Part shown: in pieces, positions 55,557-64,000 of the stretch
Layout: every line of letters begins with the position of its first letter
Position numbering within the stretch: position 1 is the stretch's first letter
DNA from: Streptobacillus felis
GTDB taxonomy: Bacteria > Fusobacteriota > Fusobacteriia > Fusobacteriales > Leptotrichiaceae
Assembly: GCF_001559775.1 (NCBI RefSeq)
Contig: NZ_LOHX01000152.1
Coordinates: 62,001 to 126,000, forward strand
Direction: 5' to 3'
DNA: 64,000 bases
Translations under genes and position numbers: made by a program
Notes under the pieces: model-generated
Databases searched by the model: none
What the model saw: only the letters and a program-made list of their open reading frames with translations
Told to the model about the DNA's origin: nothing

Positions 55557-56186
55557 ATGATACAAAATTTTGAAAATTCTAGTATTTATGCTAGAGAATT
55601 GTTTAAACTTGATGAGAAAAAGAAAAATTTAGAAAAAATTGCTCTTGAAAATAATATACCAATTATTACAAGAGAAGTATTAAAATATATGCTTTTTTTA
55701 GCAAAAAATATTAATGCAAAGAATATATTAGAAATTGGAACTGCAACTGGGTTTTCTAGTATTTTTTTAGCTGAAATTTCTAAAGAAAATAATGGAAAGT
55801 TAACTACAATAGAAATTGATGAGGAAAGATATATAGAAGCTAATAAAAATTTTGTAAACTTCAATCTAACTAAATATATTGAAAGTATTAATGATGATGC
55901 ATTAAATATTTTACCAAATTTAAACAAGGAATTTGATTTTATTTTTATAGATGCATCTAAAAGTAAATATGAGTTATTCTTTGATTATTCATTTAAGTTA
56001 TTAAAAAATGGTGGAATAATATTCATAGATAATTTAATGTTTAGAGGATATGTAGCTGAAAATGAAGCACCAAAAAGATATAAGACTTTGGTAAAAAATC
56101 TTAAACACTTTATAAATAATTTAAATGAAAAATATAATTTTACGTTATTGCCTTTTGGTGATGGTGTAGGTGTAGTAATAAAATAA
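55557..56186 (+). CDS. O-methyltransferase family 3, TrmR/YrrM-like
   Basis: A 209-residue SAM-dependent methyltransferase: SAM loop ILEIGTATGFSSIFLA, TTIEIDEERYIEANKNF, FDFIFIDASKSKY and GGIIFIDNLMFRGYV with the metal-binding Asp-Asn. In Bacillus the homologous TrmR makes 5-methoxyuridine at tRNA position 34; small-molecule O-methylation is the alternative. The frame is open from 55515, but AAAGGGA sets the start at 55557. Confidence 0.85.
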   Translation: MIQNFENSSIYARELFKLDEKKKNLEKIALENNIPIITREVLKYMLFLAKNINAKNILEIGTATGFSSIFLAEISKENNGKLTTIEIDEERYIEANKNFVNFNLTKYIESINDDALNILPNLNKEFDFIFIDASKSKYELFFDYSFKLLKNGGIIFIDNLMFRGYVAENEAPKRYKTLVKNLKHFINNLNEKYNFTLLPFGDGVGVVIK

Positions 56187-56197
56187 TGGAGGTAAAA

Positions 56198-57517
56198 ATG
56201 AAAAAATTATTAATGGGTATAGCTTTTGTAAGCTTTTTAATTTCTTGTTCTTCAGTAGTAGAGAAGGTAGATATATATAAAGATTATCAACCTAAATATG
56301 AATTAGGTGAAAAGAAAAATGTAGAAGAAGAAATTAAAATAACATCTAAAACTACTAATGAGGAAATCCTAAATAGTGAAAAATTAAGTACAGTAATATT
56401 TAACAGAGAAAATAGAAAAATAAATAAAAATCTAAAGGGAGTTTGGGCAGCGTCAGTAATTAATTTAGACTTCCCTAAAACTACTTCTGCAGAAGATCAA
56501 AAAAGAGAAATTGATGAAATGATGGATAATATTAAAAAATGGGGATTGAATGCAGTTTTTTTCCATGTAAGACCATCTGCAGATGCACTATATGAATCTG
56601 AATTTGAACCTTGGTCTATATATTTAACTGGAGTTCAAAATAAATATCCTGGATATGATCCACTTGAATATGCTGTTAACTCTGCTCACAAAAGAGGAAT
56701 TGAATTACATGCATGGATAAATCCATATAGAGCATCTATGACTACAGATTTAACACAACTTTCAGATAAAAGTATTGTTAAAAGAAAACCAGAATGGATA
56801 TTTGAATATGAAGGAAAATACTATATGAATCCTGGAAATCCTGAAGTGGTTAATTATGTTTCTAATGCAATCGAAGAGATAGTTGAAAAATATGACATTG
56901 ATGGATTACATTTAGATGACTATTTTTATCCATATCCATCAGCAACTGCAAAAATGGGAGATAATGTAGATCAAAAAGAATTTGATACTTATGGTAAAGG
57001 ATATAATACTAGAGGAGAATGGAGACGTGATAATGTTAATAATATGATTAAGAATTTATCTGTTTCAGTACATAAAATAAAACCAAATTTATCATTTGGA
57101 GTAAGTCCATTTGGTATATGGAGAAATATAGATAATGATATGAGAGGATCTAAAACAAAAGGATTACAAAGTTATGATTCACTTTATGCTGATAGTTTAA
57201 AATGGATGAAAGAAGGATGGGTTGACTATATAGCACCTCAAATATATTGGAATATTGGTTTTGAAAAAGCAGACTATGAAGAATTAGTTAAATGGTGGGC
57301 AGAAAAATCAAAAGAAACTAATACTCCTTTATATGTTGGACATGGTATTTATAAATATTTAGAAAATAATCCATGGAAAGATCCAAATGAAGTAGAAAAA
57401 CAATTAAAATTCAACGAAAATTTTGATGCTGTAAATGGTTCTATATTCTTTAGATACGGAACATTATTAGAAAATCCATCTAATATATTAAAGCAAATAG
57501 AGGATAATTTAAAATAA
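56198..57517 (+). CDS. Glycosyl hydrolase-like lipoprotein (GHL10 / DUF187)
   Basis: Exported lipoprotein of 439 residues (lipobox FLISC, Cys18). A TIM-barrel domain of the GHL10/DUF187 type spans about residues 75-400: LKGVWAASVINLDFP, WGLNAVFFHVRPSADALYES, GIELHAWINPYR, DGLHLDDYFYPYP, SFGVSPFGIW and WVDYIAPQIYW. Members are thought to cleave peptidoglycan or other glycans at the cell surface; activity is inferred from the fold. ATG 56186 is rejected because GGAGG immediately follows it and serves ATG 56198. Confidence 0.9.
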   Translation: MKKLLMGIAFVSFLISCSSVVEKVDIYKDYQPKYELGEKKNVEEEIKITSKTTNEEILNSEKLSTVIFNRENRKINKNLKGVWAASVINLDFPKTTSAEDQKREIDEMMDNIKKWGLNAVFFHVRPSADALYESEFEPWSIYLTGVQNKYPGYDPLEYAVNSAHKRGIELHAWINPYRASMTTDLTQLSDKSIVKRKPEWIFEYEGKYYMNPGNPEVVNYVSNAIEEIVEKYDIDGLHLDDYFYPYPSATAKMGDNVDQKEFDTYGKGYNTRGEWRRDNVNNMIKNLSVSVHKIKPNLSFGVSPFGIWRNIDNDMRGSKTKGLQSYDSLYADSLKWMKEGWVDYIAPQIYWNIGFEKADYEELVKWWAEKSKETNTPLYVGHGIYKYLENNPWKDPNEVEKQLKFNENFDAVNGSIFFRYGTLLENPSNILKQIEDNLK

Positions 57518-57528
57518 GGAAGTAAAAA

Positions 57529-59505
57529 ATGGAATTTAAATTACATTCAGAATATAAGCCTACAGGAGATCAGCCTAAAGCTATAAAACAGGTAGTTGAA
57601 AATATAAAAAATGGTATAAGTGATCAAATAATATTAGGTGTTACAGGGAGTGGAAAAACATTTACTATAGCAAATATTATTAATGAACTTAATAAACCTG
57701 CATTAATAATGGCACCAAATAAAATTTTGGCAGCACAGTTATATAATGAATATAAACAATTTTTTCCTGAAAACGCAGTAGAATATTTTGTTTCATATTA
57801 TGATTACTATCAGCCTGAAGCATACATACAGTCTACTGATACATATATTGAAAAAGATTCAGCAATAAATGAAGAAATTGACAAATTAACACATGCGGCA
57901 ACTGCAGCCTTATTAAATAGAAAAGATGTAATTGTTATTGCATCTGTTTCAGCAATTTATGGTCTAGGTTCTCCTAATTCTTATTCTGATAGAAGTATAT
58001 ACATAGATGTAGATTTAAATGGTATAGAAAGAAAAGAATTGATAAAATCATTACTCTCATTAAGATATGAAAGAAATGATATGATACTTGAAAGAGCCAA
58101 GTTTAGGGTTAAGGGTGATGTTATTGATGTTTACCCTATATATCAAGATACAGTATATAGATTTGAGTTCTTTGATGATGAACTAGAGAAAATTTCAGAA
58201 CTTAATACTTTAACATATAAAAAAGTTAGAGATATTAAAAGACTTAATTTAATGCCTGCGACTCATTATTTATCTGAAGTAGATACTAATACATTGGTGC
58301 AAAATATTAGAGAAGAAATGAATGAAAGAATTAAGTATTTTGAAGATAGATTACAACTTGTAGAAGCACAAAGAATTAAGCAAAGAACTGAATATGATTT
58401 AGAAATGATAAGAGAAATAGGATATTGTAAGGGTATGGAGAATTATTCAAGATATTTAACTGGAAAGAAAGTTGGAGAAGCTCCTTACACATTATTAGAC
58501 TATTTCCCTGAGCCACCAGTAGTATTTTTAGATGAATCACATATAATGGTTCCACAAATAGGTGGTATGTCTAATGGTGATAGAAGTAGAAAAGAAATGT
58601 TAGTTAATCATGGATTTAGATTACCAAGTGCTTTGGATAATAGACCTCTAAGGCATGAAGAATTTTTCAATAAAGTAGAACAGGTAGTTTATGTTTCTGC
58701 AACACCTAGCGATTATGAAATTAATGAATCTAACGGTGAAATTATTGAATTACTTGTTAGACCTACGGGTATAGTTGAACCTAGTATAGAAATTAGACCA
58801 ACAAAAAACCAAGTAGATAATCTTATGGATGATATAAATGAAAGAGTATCAAAGGGTGAAAGAATTTTAGTTACAACTTTAACTAAAAAGATGGCTGAAG
58901 AGTTAACAGAATATTATTTAAGTTATGGAATAAAAGTTAAATATATGCATTCTGAGATTTCAACTATAGATAGGGTTGAAATTGTAAAAGGATTAAGAAA
59001 CGGAGAATTTGATGTTTTAGTTGGTATTAATTTATTAAGAGAAGGATTGGATTTACCAGAGGTTTCTTTAGTAGCTATCCTTGAAGCAGATAAAGAAGGA
59101 TTTTTAAGATCGAGAAGATCTTTAATTCAAACTATGGGAAGAGCTGCAAGAAATGTAAATGGTCATGTAATACTATATGCTGATAAGATTACTAAATCTA
59201 TGAAAGAGGCGATAGATGAGGTAAATAGAAGACGTGAAGTACAATTAAAATATAATGATGACAATAATATCATTCCAAAAAATGTAAAAGCACATATTAC
59301 AGAATCTTTATTAGAATATAGTGATGAAAATGAAGATAAGGTAATAAATAAAATTGAATTTAAATCAGTTAAAGATTTAGAGAAAGAAATAAAAAAAGTA
59401 GAAACAGAAATGAAAAAGTTAGCTGAAAACTTCCAGTATGAATATGCTATAGAAAAACGTAATAGATTAAATGAATTGAAAAAAATGTTGATGGAGGTAA
59501 TGTAA
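57529..59505 (+). CDS. uvrB: Excinuclease ABC subunit B
   Basis: Damage-verifying helicase-like subunit of nucleotide excision repair, 658 residues. Walker A is GVTGSGKTFT, the beta-hairpin is YYDYYQPEAYIQSTDTYIEK, DESH box LDESHIMVP, motif V GINLLREGLDLPEVSLVAILEADKEGF (helicase core), motif VI QTMGRAARN, and the C-terminal UVR domain lies at about 615-650. uvrA and uvrC are not in the window. Confidence 0.98.
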   Translation: MEFKLHSEYKPTGDQPKAIKQVVENIKNGISDQIILGVTGSGKTFTIANIINELNKPALIMAPNKILAAQLYNEYKQFFPENAVEYFVSYYDYYQPEAYIQSTDTYIEKDSAINEEIDKLTHAATAALLNRKDVIVIASVSAIYGLGSPNSYSDRSIYIDVDLNGIERKELIKSLLSLRYERNDMILERAKFRVKGDVIDVYPIYQDTVYRFEFFDDELEKISELNTLTYKKVRDIKRLNLMPATHYLSEVDTNTLVQNIREEMNERIKYFEDRLQLVEAQRIKQRTEYDLEMIREIGYCKGMENYSRYLTGKKVGEAPYTLLDYFPEPPVVFLDESHIMVPQIGGMSNGDRSRKEMLVNHGFRLPSALDNRPLRHEEFFNKVEQVVYVSATPSDYEINESNGEIIELLVRPTGIVEPSIEIRPTKNQVDNLMDDINERVSKGERILVTTLTKKMAEELTEYYLSYGIKVKYMHSEISTIDRVEIVKGLRNGEFDVLVGINLLREGLDLPEVSLVAILEADKEGFLRSRRSLIQTMGRAARNVNGHVILYADKITKSMKEAIDEVNRRREVQLKYNDDNNIIPKNVKAHITESLLEYSDENEDKVINKIEFKSVKDLEKEIKKVETEMKKLAENFQYEYAIEKRNRLNELKKMLMEVM

Positions 59506-59850
59506 TTGAAGTTAATATGTTATCCAAAATGTAGTACATGTCAAAAAGCACAAAAACATTTAGAATCTAAAAAACTTGTTTTTGAAAAGAGACATATAGT
59601 TGAAGAAAAATTAAGCATGGAAGAATTAAAAGAAATATATGAAAAATCAGGATTGGATATAAAAAAAATGTTCAATACTAGTGGGAATATGTATAAAGAG
59701 TTAAATTTAAAGGATAGATTAAACACTATGACTTTAGAAGAAAAGTTAGAACTGTTATCAACTAATGGCATGTTAGTAAAAAGACCTATATTATTATTTA
59801 GAGATAATGTAATAATAGGTTATGATGAAGAAAAATATAATAATATTTAG
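59506..59850 (+). CDS. ArsC/Spx-family thioredoxin-fold protein
   Basis: A 114-residue protein with the redox-type CxxC motif CSTC (Cys9, Cys12) after the first strand, and the family C-terminus LLVKRPIL-like segment (MLVKRPILLFRDNVIIGYDEEKY). The Spx group regulates RNA polymerase under thiol stress, whereas the ArsC group reduces arsenate; the sequence does not settle which. The start is TTG 59506, directly after the uvrB stop, with GGAGG at 59493-59497. Confidence 0.85.
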   Translation: MKLICYPKCSTCQKAQKHLESKKLVFEKRHIVEEKLSMEELKEIYEKSGLDIKKMFNTSGNMYKELNLKDRLNTMTLEEKLELLSTNGMLVKRPILLFRDNVIIGYDEEKYNNI

Positions 59851-59858
59851 GAGTATTA

Positions 59859-61187
59859 ATGAATAAAGTATTAACAGTATCGGAAATAGGAGAAATCTTA
59901 GAAAGAACATTTAACCAGTTATTTTTAGATGCATATGAAATTGAAGGAGAAATTTCAAATATCACTTATCAAAATACAGGACATCTTTATTTTACATTAA
60001 AGGATAAAAATGCACAAATAAAATGTGCAGTTTTCAGATATAAAGACAAGGGTATTATAAGAGATTTAAAAGATGGTGAAAAAATACAGGTTAAGGGAAC
60101 TGTTAGTTTCTATAAACCTGGTGGTTCTGTTACTTTTAAAGTAACTAAATTACAAAGATTAGATTTGTTAGGTAAATTACATCAAGAATTAGAAAAACTT
60201 AAATTAAAATACTATGAAATGGGATATTTTGACGAAAACAAAAAAAAACCTATACCAAGAATAGTTAAGAGATTAGGTGTAATAACTTCACAAACTGGAG
60301 CTGCTATTCAAGATATAATAAATACTACACATAATAGAGATAAATATGTAGATATATTTCTTTATCCGGTAAAGGTGCAGGGTGAAGGTTCAAAAGAAGA
60401 AATCTCTAATGCTTTAAATTATTTCAATGATAATCAAGAAATATATAATTTAGATGCAATAATTGTAGGTCGTGGTGGTGGATCTATTGAAGATTTATGG
60501 TCTTTTAACGAAAAAGAAGTGGTTGAGGCTATATATAATTCAAAAATATTTGTAGTATCTGCAGTAGGACATGAAACAGATACACTTTTATCAGATTATG
60601 TTGCAGATTTAAGAGCTTCAACACCTACGCAGGCAGCAGAAAAAATAATAAAGAAATTAGAAGATGAAGAAAATACTTTAAAAACGTTTGAATATAAGAT
60701 AAATAAAAGTTTAGAGAATAAATATAAAGTATTGAAAAATGAAATATTAAGTATTAAAAATTCATATATAATTAGAAAATTTGATGAAAGAATAAGTGAA
60801 AAAAGAATTATTTTATCTGATTTAGAAGATAAATTGATACAAAAATTAGAATATAAGTTTGAAAAGGTTAAGAATAATTTTGATAATATTAAATTGAAAA
60901 TTAATATAAATAATGTCTATACAAAAATTGAGATGTTAAAGAACATGATAAATAATGAAAAAGTAAATTTAATTAAAAATATGAATATTAAAATTGAAAA
61001 GAAAAAGAATGAATTAGAGAATTTAAGATTAATTACGTCAAAGCATTCTAATGAAGATATACTTAAGAAAGGCTATACTATAACTACATATAAAGGTAAA
61101 GTAGTAAAGAGAAGTATAGATCTTTCTAAAGGAAGTAAAATTGAAACTATGTTTCTTGATGGATGTGTTGAAAGTAAAGTTGAATAG
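59859..61187 (+). CDS. xseA: Exodeoxyribonuclease VII large subunit
   Basis: A 442-residue nuclease subunit degrading single-stranded DNA. N-terminal OB fold (EGEISNITYQNTGHLYFTLKD) and catalytic core VITSQTGAAIQDI, IIVGRGGGSIEDLWSFNE, VSAVGHETD and LRASTPTQAAE, then a long coiled coil (about 265-400). The small subunit gene xseB, often next to it, is not adjacent here; a dCMP deaminase gene follows instead. Confidence 0.96.
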   Translation: MNKVLTVSEIGEILERTFNQLFLDAYEIEGEISNITYQNTGHLYFTLKDKNAQIKCAVFRYKDKGIIRDLKDGEKIQVKGTVSFYKPGGSVTFKVTKLQRLDLLGKLHQELEKLKLKYYEMGYFDENKKKPIPRIVKRLGVITSQTGAAIQDIINTTHNRDKYVDIFLYPVKVQGEGSKEEISNALNYFNDNQEIYNLDAIIVGRGGGSIEDLWSFNEKEVVEAIYNSKIFVVSAVGHETDTLLSDYVADLRASTPTQAAEKIIKKLEDEENTLKTFEYKINKSLENKYKVLKNEILSIKNSYIIRKFDERISEKRIILSDLEDKLIQKLEYKFEKVKNNFDNIKLKININNVYTKIEMLKNMINNEKVNLIKNMNIKIEKKKNELENLRLITSKHSNEDILKKGYTITTYKGKVVKRSIDLSKGSKIETMFLDGCVESKVE

Positions 61188-61195
61188 GAGGTATT

Positions 61196-61675
61196 ATGAA
61201 AAGAGAAAATTATTTATCTTGGGATGAATATTTTATGGGAATTGCTTTTTTATCAGCTAATAGAAGTAAGGATCCTGTTACTCAAGTTGGTGCTTGTATA
61301 GTAAAAGACAGTAAAATTGTAGGAATAGGATATAATGGATTTCCTATGGGATCTAGTGATGATGAAATACCTTGGGGTAAAGAAGGTGATTTTTTAAATA
61401 CTAAATATGCATATGTAGTACATGCTGAATTAAATGCAATACTAAATAGCAATAGAGATCTTAAAGGTTCAACAATTTATGTGACACATTTTCCTTGTAA
61501 TGAATGTGCAAAAAGTATTATTCAAACAGGAATATCTAAAGTAGTGTTTTATTCTGATAAACATAAGGATAAAGACAGTAGTATAGCATCAAGAAGAATG
61601 CTTAATAATGCTGGTATAGAAATAGTTAAATTAGAATTAGGTATAGATGAATTAGTTATAAAATTTAAAGATTAA
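61196..61675 (+). CDS. dCMP deaminase (ComEB-like)
   Basis: Zinc-dependent deaminase of 159 residues making dUMP for thymidylate synthesis. Zinc ligands and catalytic Glu are in HAELNAIL, and the cysteines in PCNECAKSIIQTGI. The N-terminus WDEYFMGIAFLSANRSKDPVTQVGACIV is typical. It is placed eight bases after xseA and 11 before smc. Confidence 0.93.
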   Translation: MKRENYLSWDEYFMGIAFLSANRSKDPVTQVGACIVKDSKIVGIGYNGFPMGSSDDEIPWGKEGDFLNTKYAYVVHAELNAILNSNRDLKGSTIYVTHFPCNECAKSIIQTGISKVVFYSDKHKDKDSSIASRRMLNNAGIEIVKLELGIDELVIKFKD

Positions 61676-61686
61676 GAGGATAAAAA

Positions 61687-64000
61687 ATGTATTTAAAGGC
61701 GTTAGAAATAAATGGATTTAAGTCTTTTTCAACTAAGACAGTAATAGATTTTACTCAAGGAATTACATCTATTGTTGGCCCTAATGGGAGTGGTAAAAGT
61801 AATATATTAGATGCAATACTATGGGTATTGGGAGAACAAAGCTATAAAAACATACGTGCTTCTATGAGTAGTGATGTAATTTTTTCTGGTGGAAAAAATA
61901 AAAAACATGCAAATAGTGCAGAAGTAAGCTTATTAATAGATAATGAAGATAGATATTTAGACTATGAAGCTGATGATGTAAAGATAACTAGAAGAATCTA
62001 TAGAAATGGTGAAGGTGAATATTTAATTAATAATAAAAAATCAAGATTAAAAGATATTCATAATCTTTTCATGGATACAGGTATTGGTAAACAAGCTTAT
62101 TCTATTATAGGACAAGGTAGAGTAGAAAGAATAATTGGTTCTAATCCAAAAGAAATAAGAGAAATACTTGAAGAAGCAGCTGGAACTAAAAGAGCTAAGT
62201 TAGAAAAAGATGATGCTTTAAAAAAATTATCAAATGTACAGGTTGAATTAGAAAAAATTACTTATGTAGAAAGAGAATTAGAACAAAGAGTAAAAAGATT
62301 AAAAGAAGAATCTGAAAAAGCAGGGCTATATAATAGTTTAGTCCATCAAATTAATGTCAATAAATATATGCTTTATGAATTTAATATTAACAAAATTGAA
62401 GTAGAACAAAATTTACTTATATTAGAAAAAGAAGCAAATAGTAAAAAAATTGAAAATATTCAAGAAAATCTTGAAAAAGAAAATGAAAAATTAAAGGAGA
62501 CTTCAATAAAGAAAAATGAGATGATACATCTTATTGAAGTAGAAAAAAATAAATTAACATTAATATTTAATGAATTAGATGTTTTAAAAGAAGAGTTAAA
62601 CTCAATATTATTAGAAAAATCAAATTATGAAGTAAAACTTGCTGAGAAGTTATTAATAAAAGATAAATTGTTAAGTGATGAGAAGATTTATGATGATAAA
62701 ATAAAGGTAGAAAATAAAGAAATTAATCATTTAAATAAGGACTATATTAAGAAAAAAGATTCTATAGATAATTTAAAAGAAAAAATAGAATATTTAACGA
62801 AATTACGTAATGAAATAGAAGAAAAATTATCAATTCATGAAAAAACTATAAACGAAATTGAAATGAAAAGATATAGATTAAGAGGAGAAAACGAAGATTT
62901 AGATAGAAAAAATAAATTGACTGAAAATAATAAAATTAAATTGGAAGAAGAAAAAAATAACATCTTACTTAATTTAAAAAAGGTTAAATTGGAATTTGAT
63001 GCCTTAAAGAATAGAGAGAGTAATCATGAAAAGTCTAATAAAAGTATTATAGATAAACAAAAAAAATATACAGAAGAGATTTCTATTTTAGATAAAGAAA
63101 GAAAAATTCTAAATAATGAAAGTCAAAAAATAATATTTGAAAAAGAATCTAAATTATCTAAATTCGAATCTATACAAAAAACTTTAGATGATAATGTATT
63201 TTTAAATGCTTCAAGTAAGTTTATTCTAGATAATTTTAAGGATGATAATAATGTTATTAATACAGTATCAAATCTTTTGGATATACCAGAAAAGTATCTT
63301 ACAGCTATTTCGGTATTAGTAGGTTTTAGTCTAAATGATATAGTAATTAAAAGAGCAAGTGAAAGTAAAAAATATATAACTGAATTGAAAAATAAAAAGA
63401 TAGGAACAATATCTTTTTTACCTTTAGATAATATCAAGACTTTTTCAAAAATCACTAAATTACCAGAAGGTGATGGTGTAATTGATTTTGCAAGAAATGT
63501 TGTGAAAATAAAAAACTCTGAATATGATAAAGTTTTAGATTTCATATTTTCAAATGCTTTAATAGTTGAAGATATAGACATAGCGAATAAATTAATAAAA
63601 AATGGATTTAGTGACAGAGTAATTACTTTAGATGGAGATCTTGTTACTGCAAGAGGTAGAATATCTGGCGGATACAAAAAAAATAAAGTAGATTTAACGT
63701 TAAGTAAAAAAGATGAATTAAGAACTATAAAAAGAGATATGGAGTTATTGGATAAAAAGAAAAAAGAAATTGACGATAAATACAAAAATATCTTAGAAAA
63801 AATTGAAGATTTTGAAGAAAAGTTAAGCAATGAAAATGAAAAAGTTAATAAATATAAGTTAGAATATAACGATATTAAATATTTAATAGATATGAAAAAC
63901 AATGAAATTTCTAGTTTAGAAAGAAAAATAGATACTATAGATTATGAAATTAAAGATAGCAACTTAATTATTATTGAAAATACAAATAAAATTGATAAAA
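61687..64000 (+). CDS. smc: Chromosome segregation protein SMC, 3' truncated by window end
   Basis: First 771 codons of the bacterial condensin ATPase; the frame is still open at the window edge. The N-terminal ATPase half has FKSFSTKT, Walker A VGPNGSGKSN and ALEINGFKSF at the start, then QGRVERII (Q-loop region) and EEAAGTK. A long coiled coil (about 170-500) leads to the hinge (about 505-665, ending DLVTARGRISGG), after which the returning coiled coil begins. The signature and Walker B lie beyond the window. AGAGGA precedes the ATG at 61687. Confidence 0.95.
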   Translation, partial: MYLKALEINGFKSFSTKTVIDFTQGITSIVGPNGSGKSNILDAILWVLGEQSYKNIRASMSSDVIFSGGKNKKHANSAEVSLLIDNEDRYLDYEADDVKITRRIYRNGEGEYLINNKKSRLKDIHNLFMDTGIGKQAYSIIGQGRVERIIGSNPKEIREILEEAAGTKRAKLEKDDALKKLSNVQVELEKITYVERELEQRVKRLKEESEKAGLYNSLVHQINVNKYMLYEFNINKIEVEQNLLILEKEANSKKIENIQENLEKENEKLKETSIKKNEMIHLIEVEKNKLTLIFNELDVLKEELNSILLEKSNYEVKLAEKLLIKDKLLSDEKIYDDKIKVENKEINHLNKDYIKKKDSIDNLKEKIEYLTKLRNEIEEKLSIHEKTINEIEMKRYRLRGENEDLDRKNKLTENNKIKLEEEKNNILLNLKKVKLEFDALKNRESNHEKSNKSIIDKQKKYTEEISILDKERKILNNESQKIIFEKESKLSKFESIQKTLDDNVFLNASSKFILDNFKDDNNVINTVSNLLDIPEKYLTAISVLVGFSLNDIVIKRASESKKYITELKNKKIGTISFLPLDNIKTFSKITKLPEGDGVIDFARNVVKIKNSEYDKVLDFIFSNALIVEDIDIANKLIKNGFSDRVITLDGDLVTARGRISGGYKKNKVDLTLSKKDELRTIKRDMELLDKKKKEIDDKYKNILEKIEDFEEKLSNENEKVNKYKLEYNDIKYLIDMKNNEISSLERKIDTIDYEIKDSNLIIIENTNKIDK

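Noticed and set aside
59506-59508. TTG start of the ArsC/Spx-family gene considered an artefact
   Set aside because: GGAGG lies eight bases upstream and the first residues (KLICYPKCSTC) are exactly the family start, so TTG is accepted.
63123-63902. Long minus-strand open frame (259 codons)
   Set aside because: It is fully antisense to smc, whose plus-strand frame has clear hinge and coiled-coil features; the product is low-complexity Ser/Leu/Phe, typical of the reverse of AT-rich coding DNA.

Overview
The window is a very AT-rich chromosomal segment from a Gram-negative anaerobe-type bacterium, most likely a member of Fusobacteriota, family Leptotrichiaceae (Sneathia or Streptobacillus-like). 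Support comes from the extreme AT bias, an outer-membrane beta-barrel protein with a C-terminal aromatic residue, and lipoproteins with short lipoboxes. These occur together with Firmicute-like housekeeping genes: RNase J plus RNase Y, PerR-type Fur, KtrAB, PdxST and a MurNAc phosphotransferase system. The species assignment is inference. I see no rRNA, tRNA, CRISPR array, prophage or insertion sequence. Most of the window is ordinary core genome in tightly packed operons, often with overlapping starts and stops.

Layout. 1-1750: 3' end of a two-domain ABC permease and a short ATPase (iron- or thiamine-type), closed by a terminator. 1757-8655: a MurNAc / peptidoglycan-recycling operon (murQ, RpiR regulator, murP, secreted esterase, secreted beta-lactamase-fold hydrolase, mupG) with palindromes at its promoter. 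8659-10060: enolase with its own promoter and terminator. 10044-15578, minus strand: a lipoprotein, a permuted NlpC/P60-like exported protein, a PcrA/UvrD helicase and SppA. 15586-19631: pdxS-pdxT, acetyltransferase, methyltransferase, YaaA, inositol-monophosphatase family. 19645-19753: a free-standing small RNA candidate. 19863-22085: a large outer-membrane protein with a consensus promoter. 22110-23973: a membrane-anchored parvulin chaperone.

24030-35961: ktrB, ktrA, mnmG, rnj, a beta-propeller-like/uracil-DNA-glycosylase-like fusion, guaB, ligA, asnA. 35990-40482: a PerR/Fur regulator and an oligopeptide ABC transporter (D, F, B, C) with no binding protein. 40481-41542, minus strand: an M24 aminopeptidase whose natural start region carries an in-frame TAA. 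41640-45889: a 686-residue lipoprotein with two repeat families, a small lipoprotein and RNase Y. 45903-52071: ymdB, cmk, alr, cvpA, an M16 protease, rodA and a pseudouridine synthase. 52086-52419: a cold-shock protein. 52434-55493: a second peptide/nickel-type ABC transporter, again without a binding protein. 55523 to the end: O-methyltransferase, a glycosyl-hydrolase-like lipoprotein, uvrB, an ArsC/Spx-family protein, xseA, a dCMP deaminase and the first two thirds of smc.

Functional themes. Cell-wall turnover and synthesis recur: MurNAc salvage at 1.8-8.6 kb, alr and rodA at 47-51 kb, and exported hydrolases. So do DNA repair and maintenance (pcrA, ligA, uvrB, xseA, smc and the glycosylase-like fusion) and RNA decay (RNase J, RNase Y, YmdB). 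The observations most worth following up are the glycosylase-like fusion with altered active-site residues, the small RNA before the outer-membrane protein gene, the nonsense codon in the M24 peptidase, the exported enzymes in the MurNAc operon, and the in-frame 9-bp tandem repeat in cmk.
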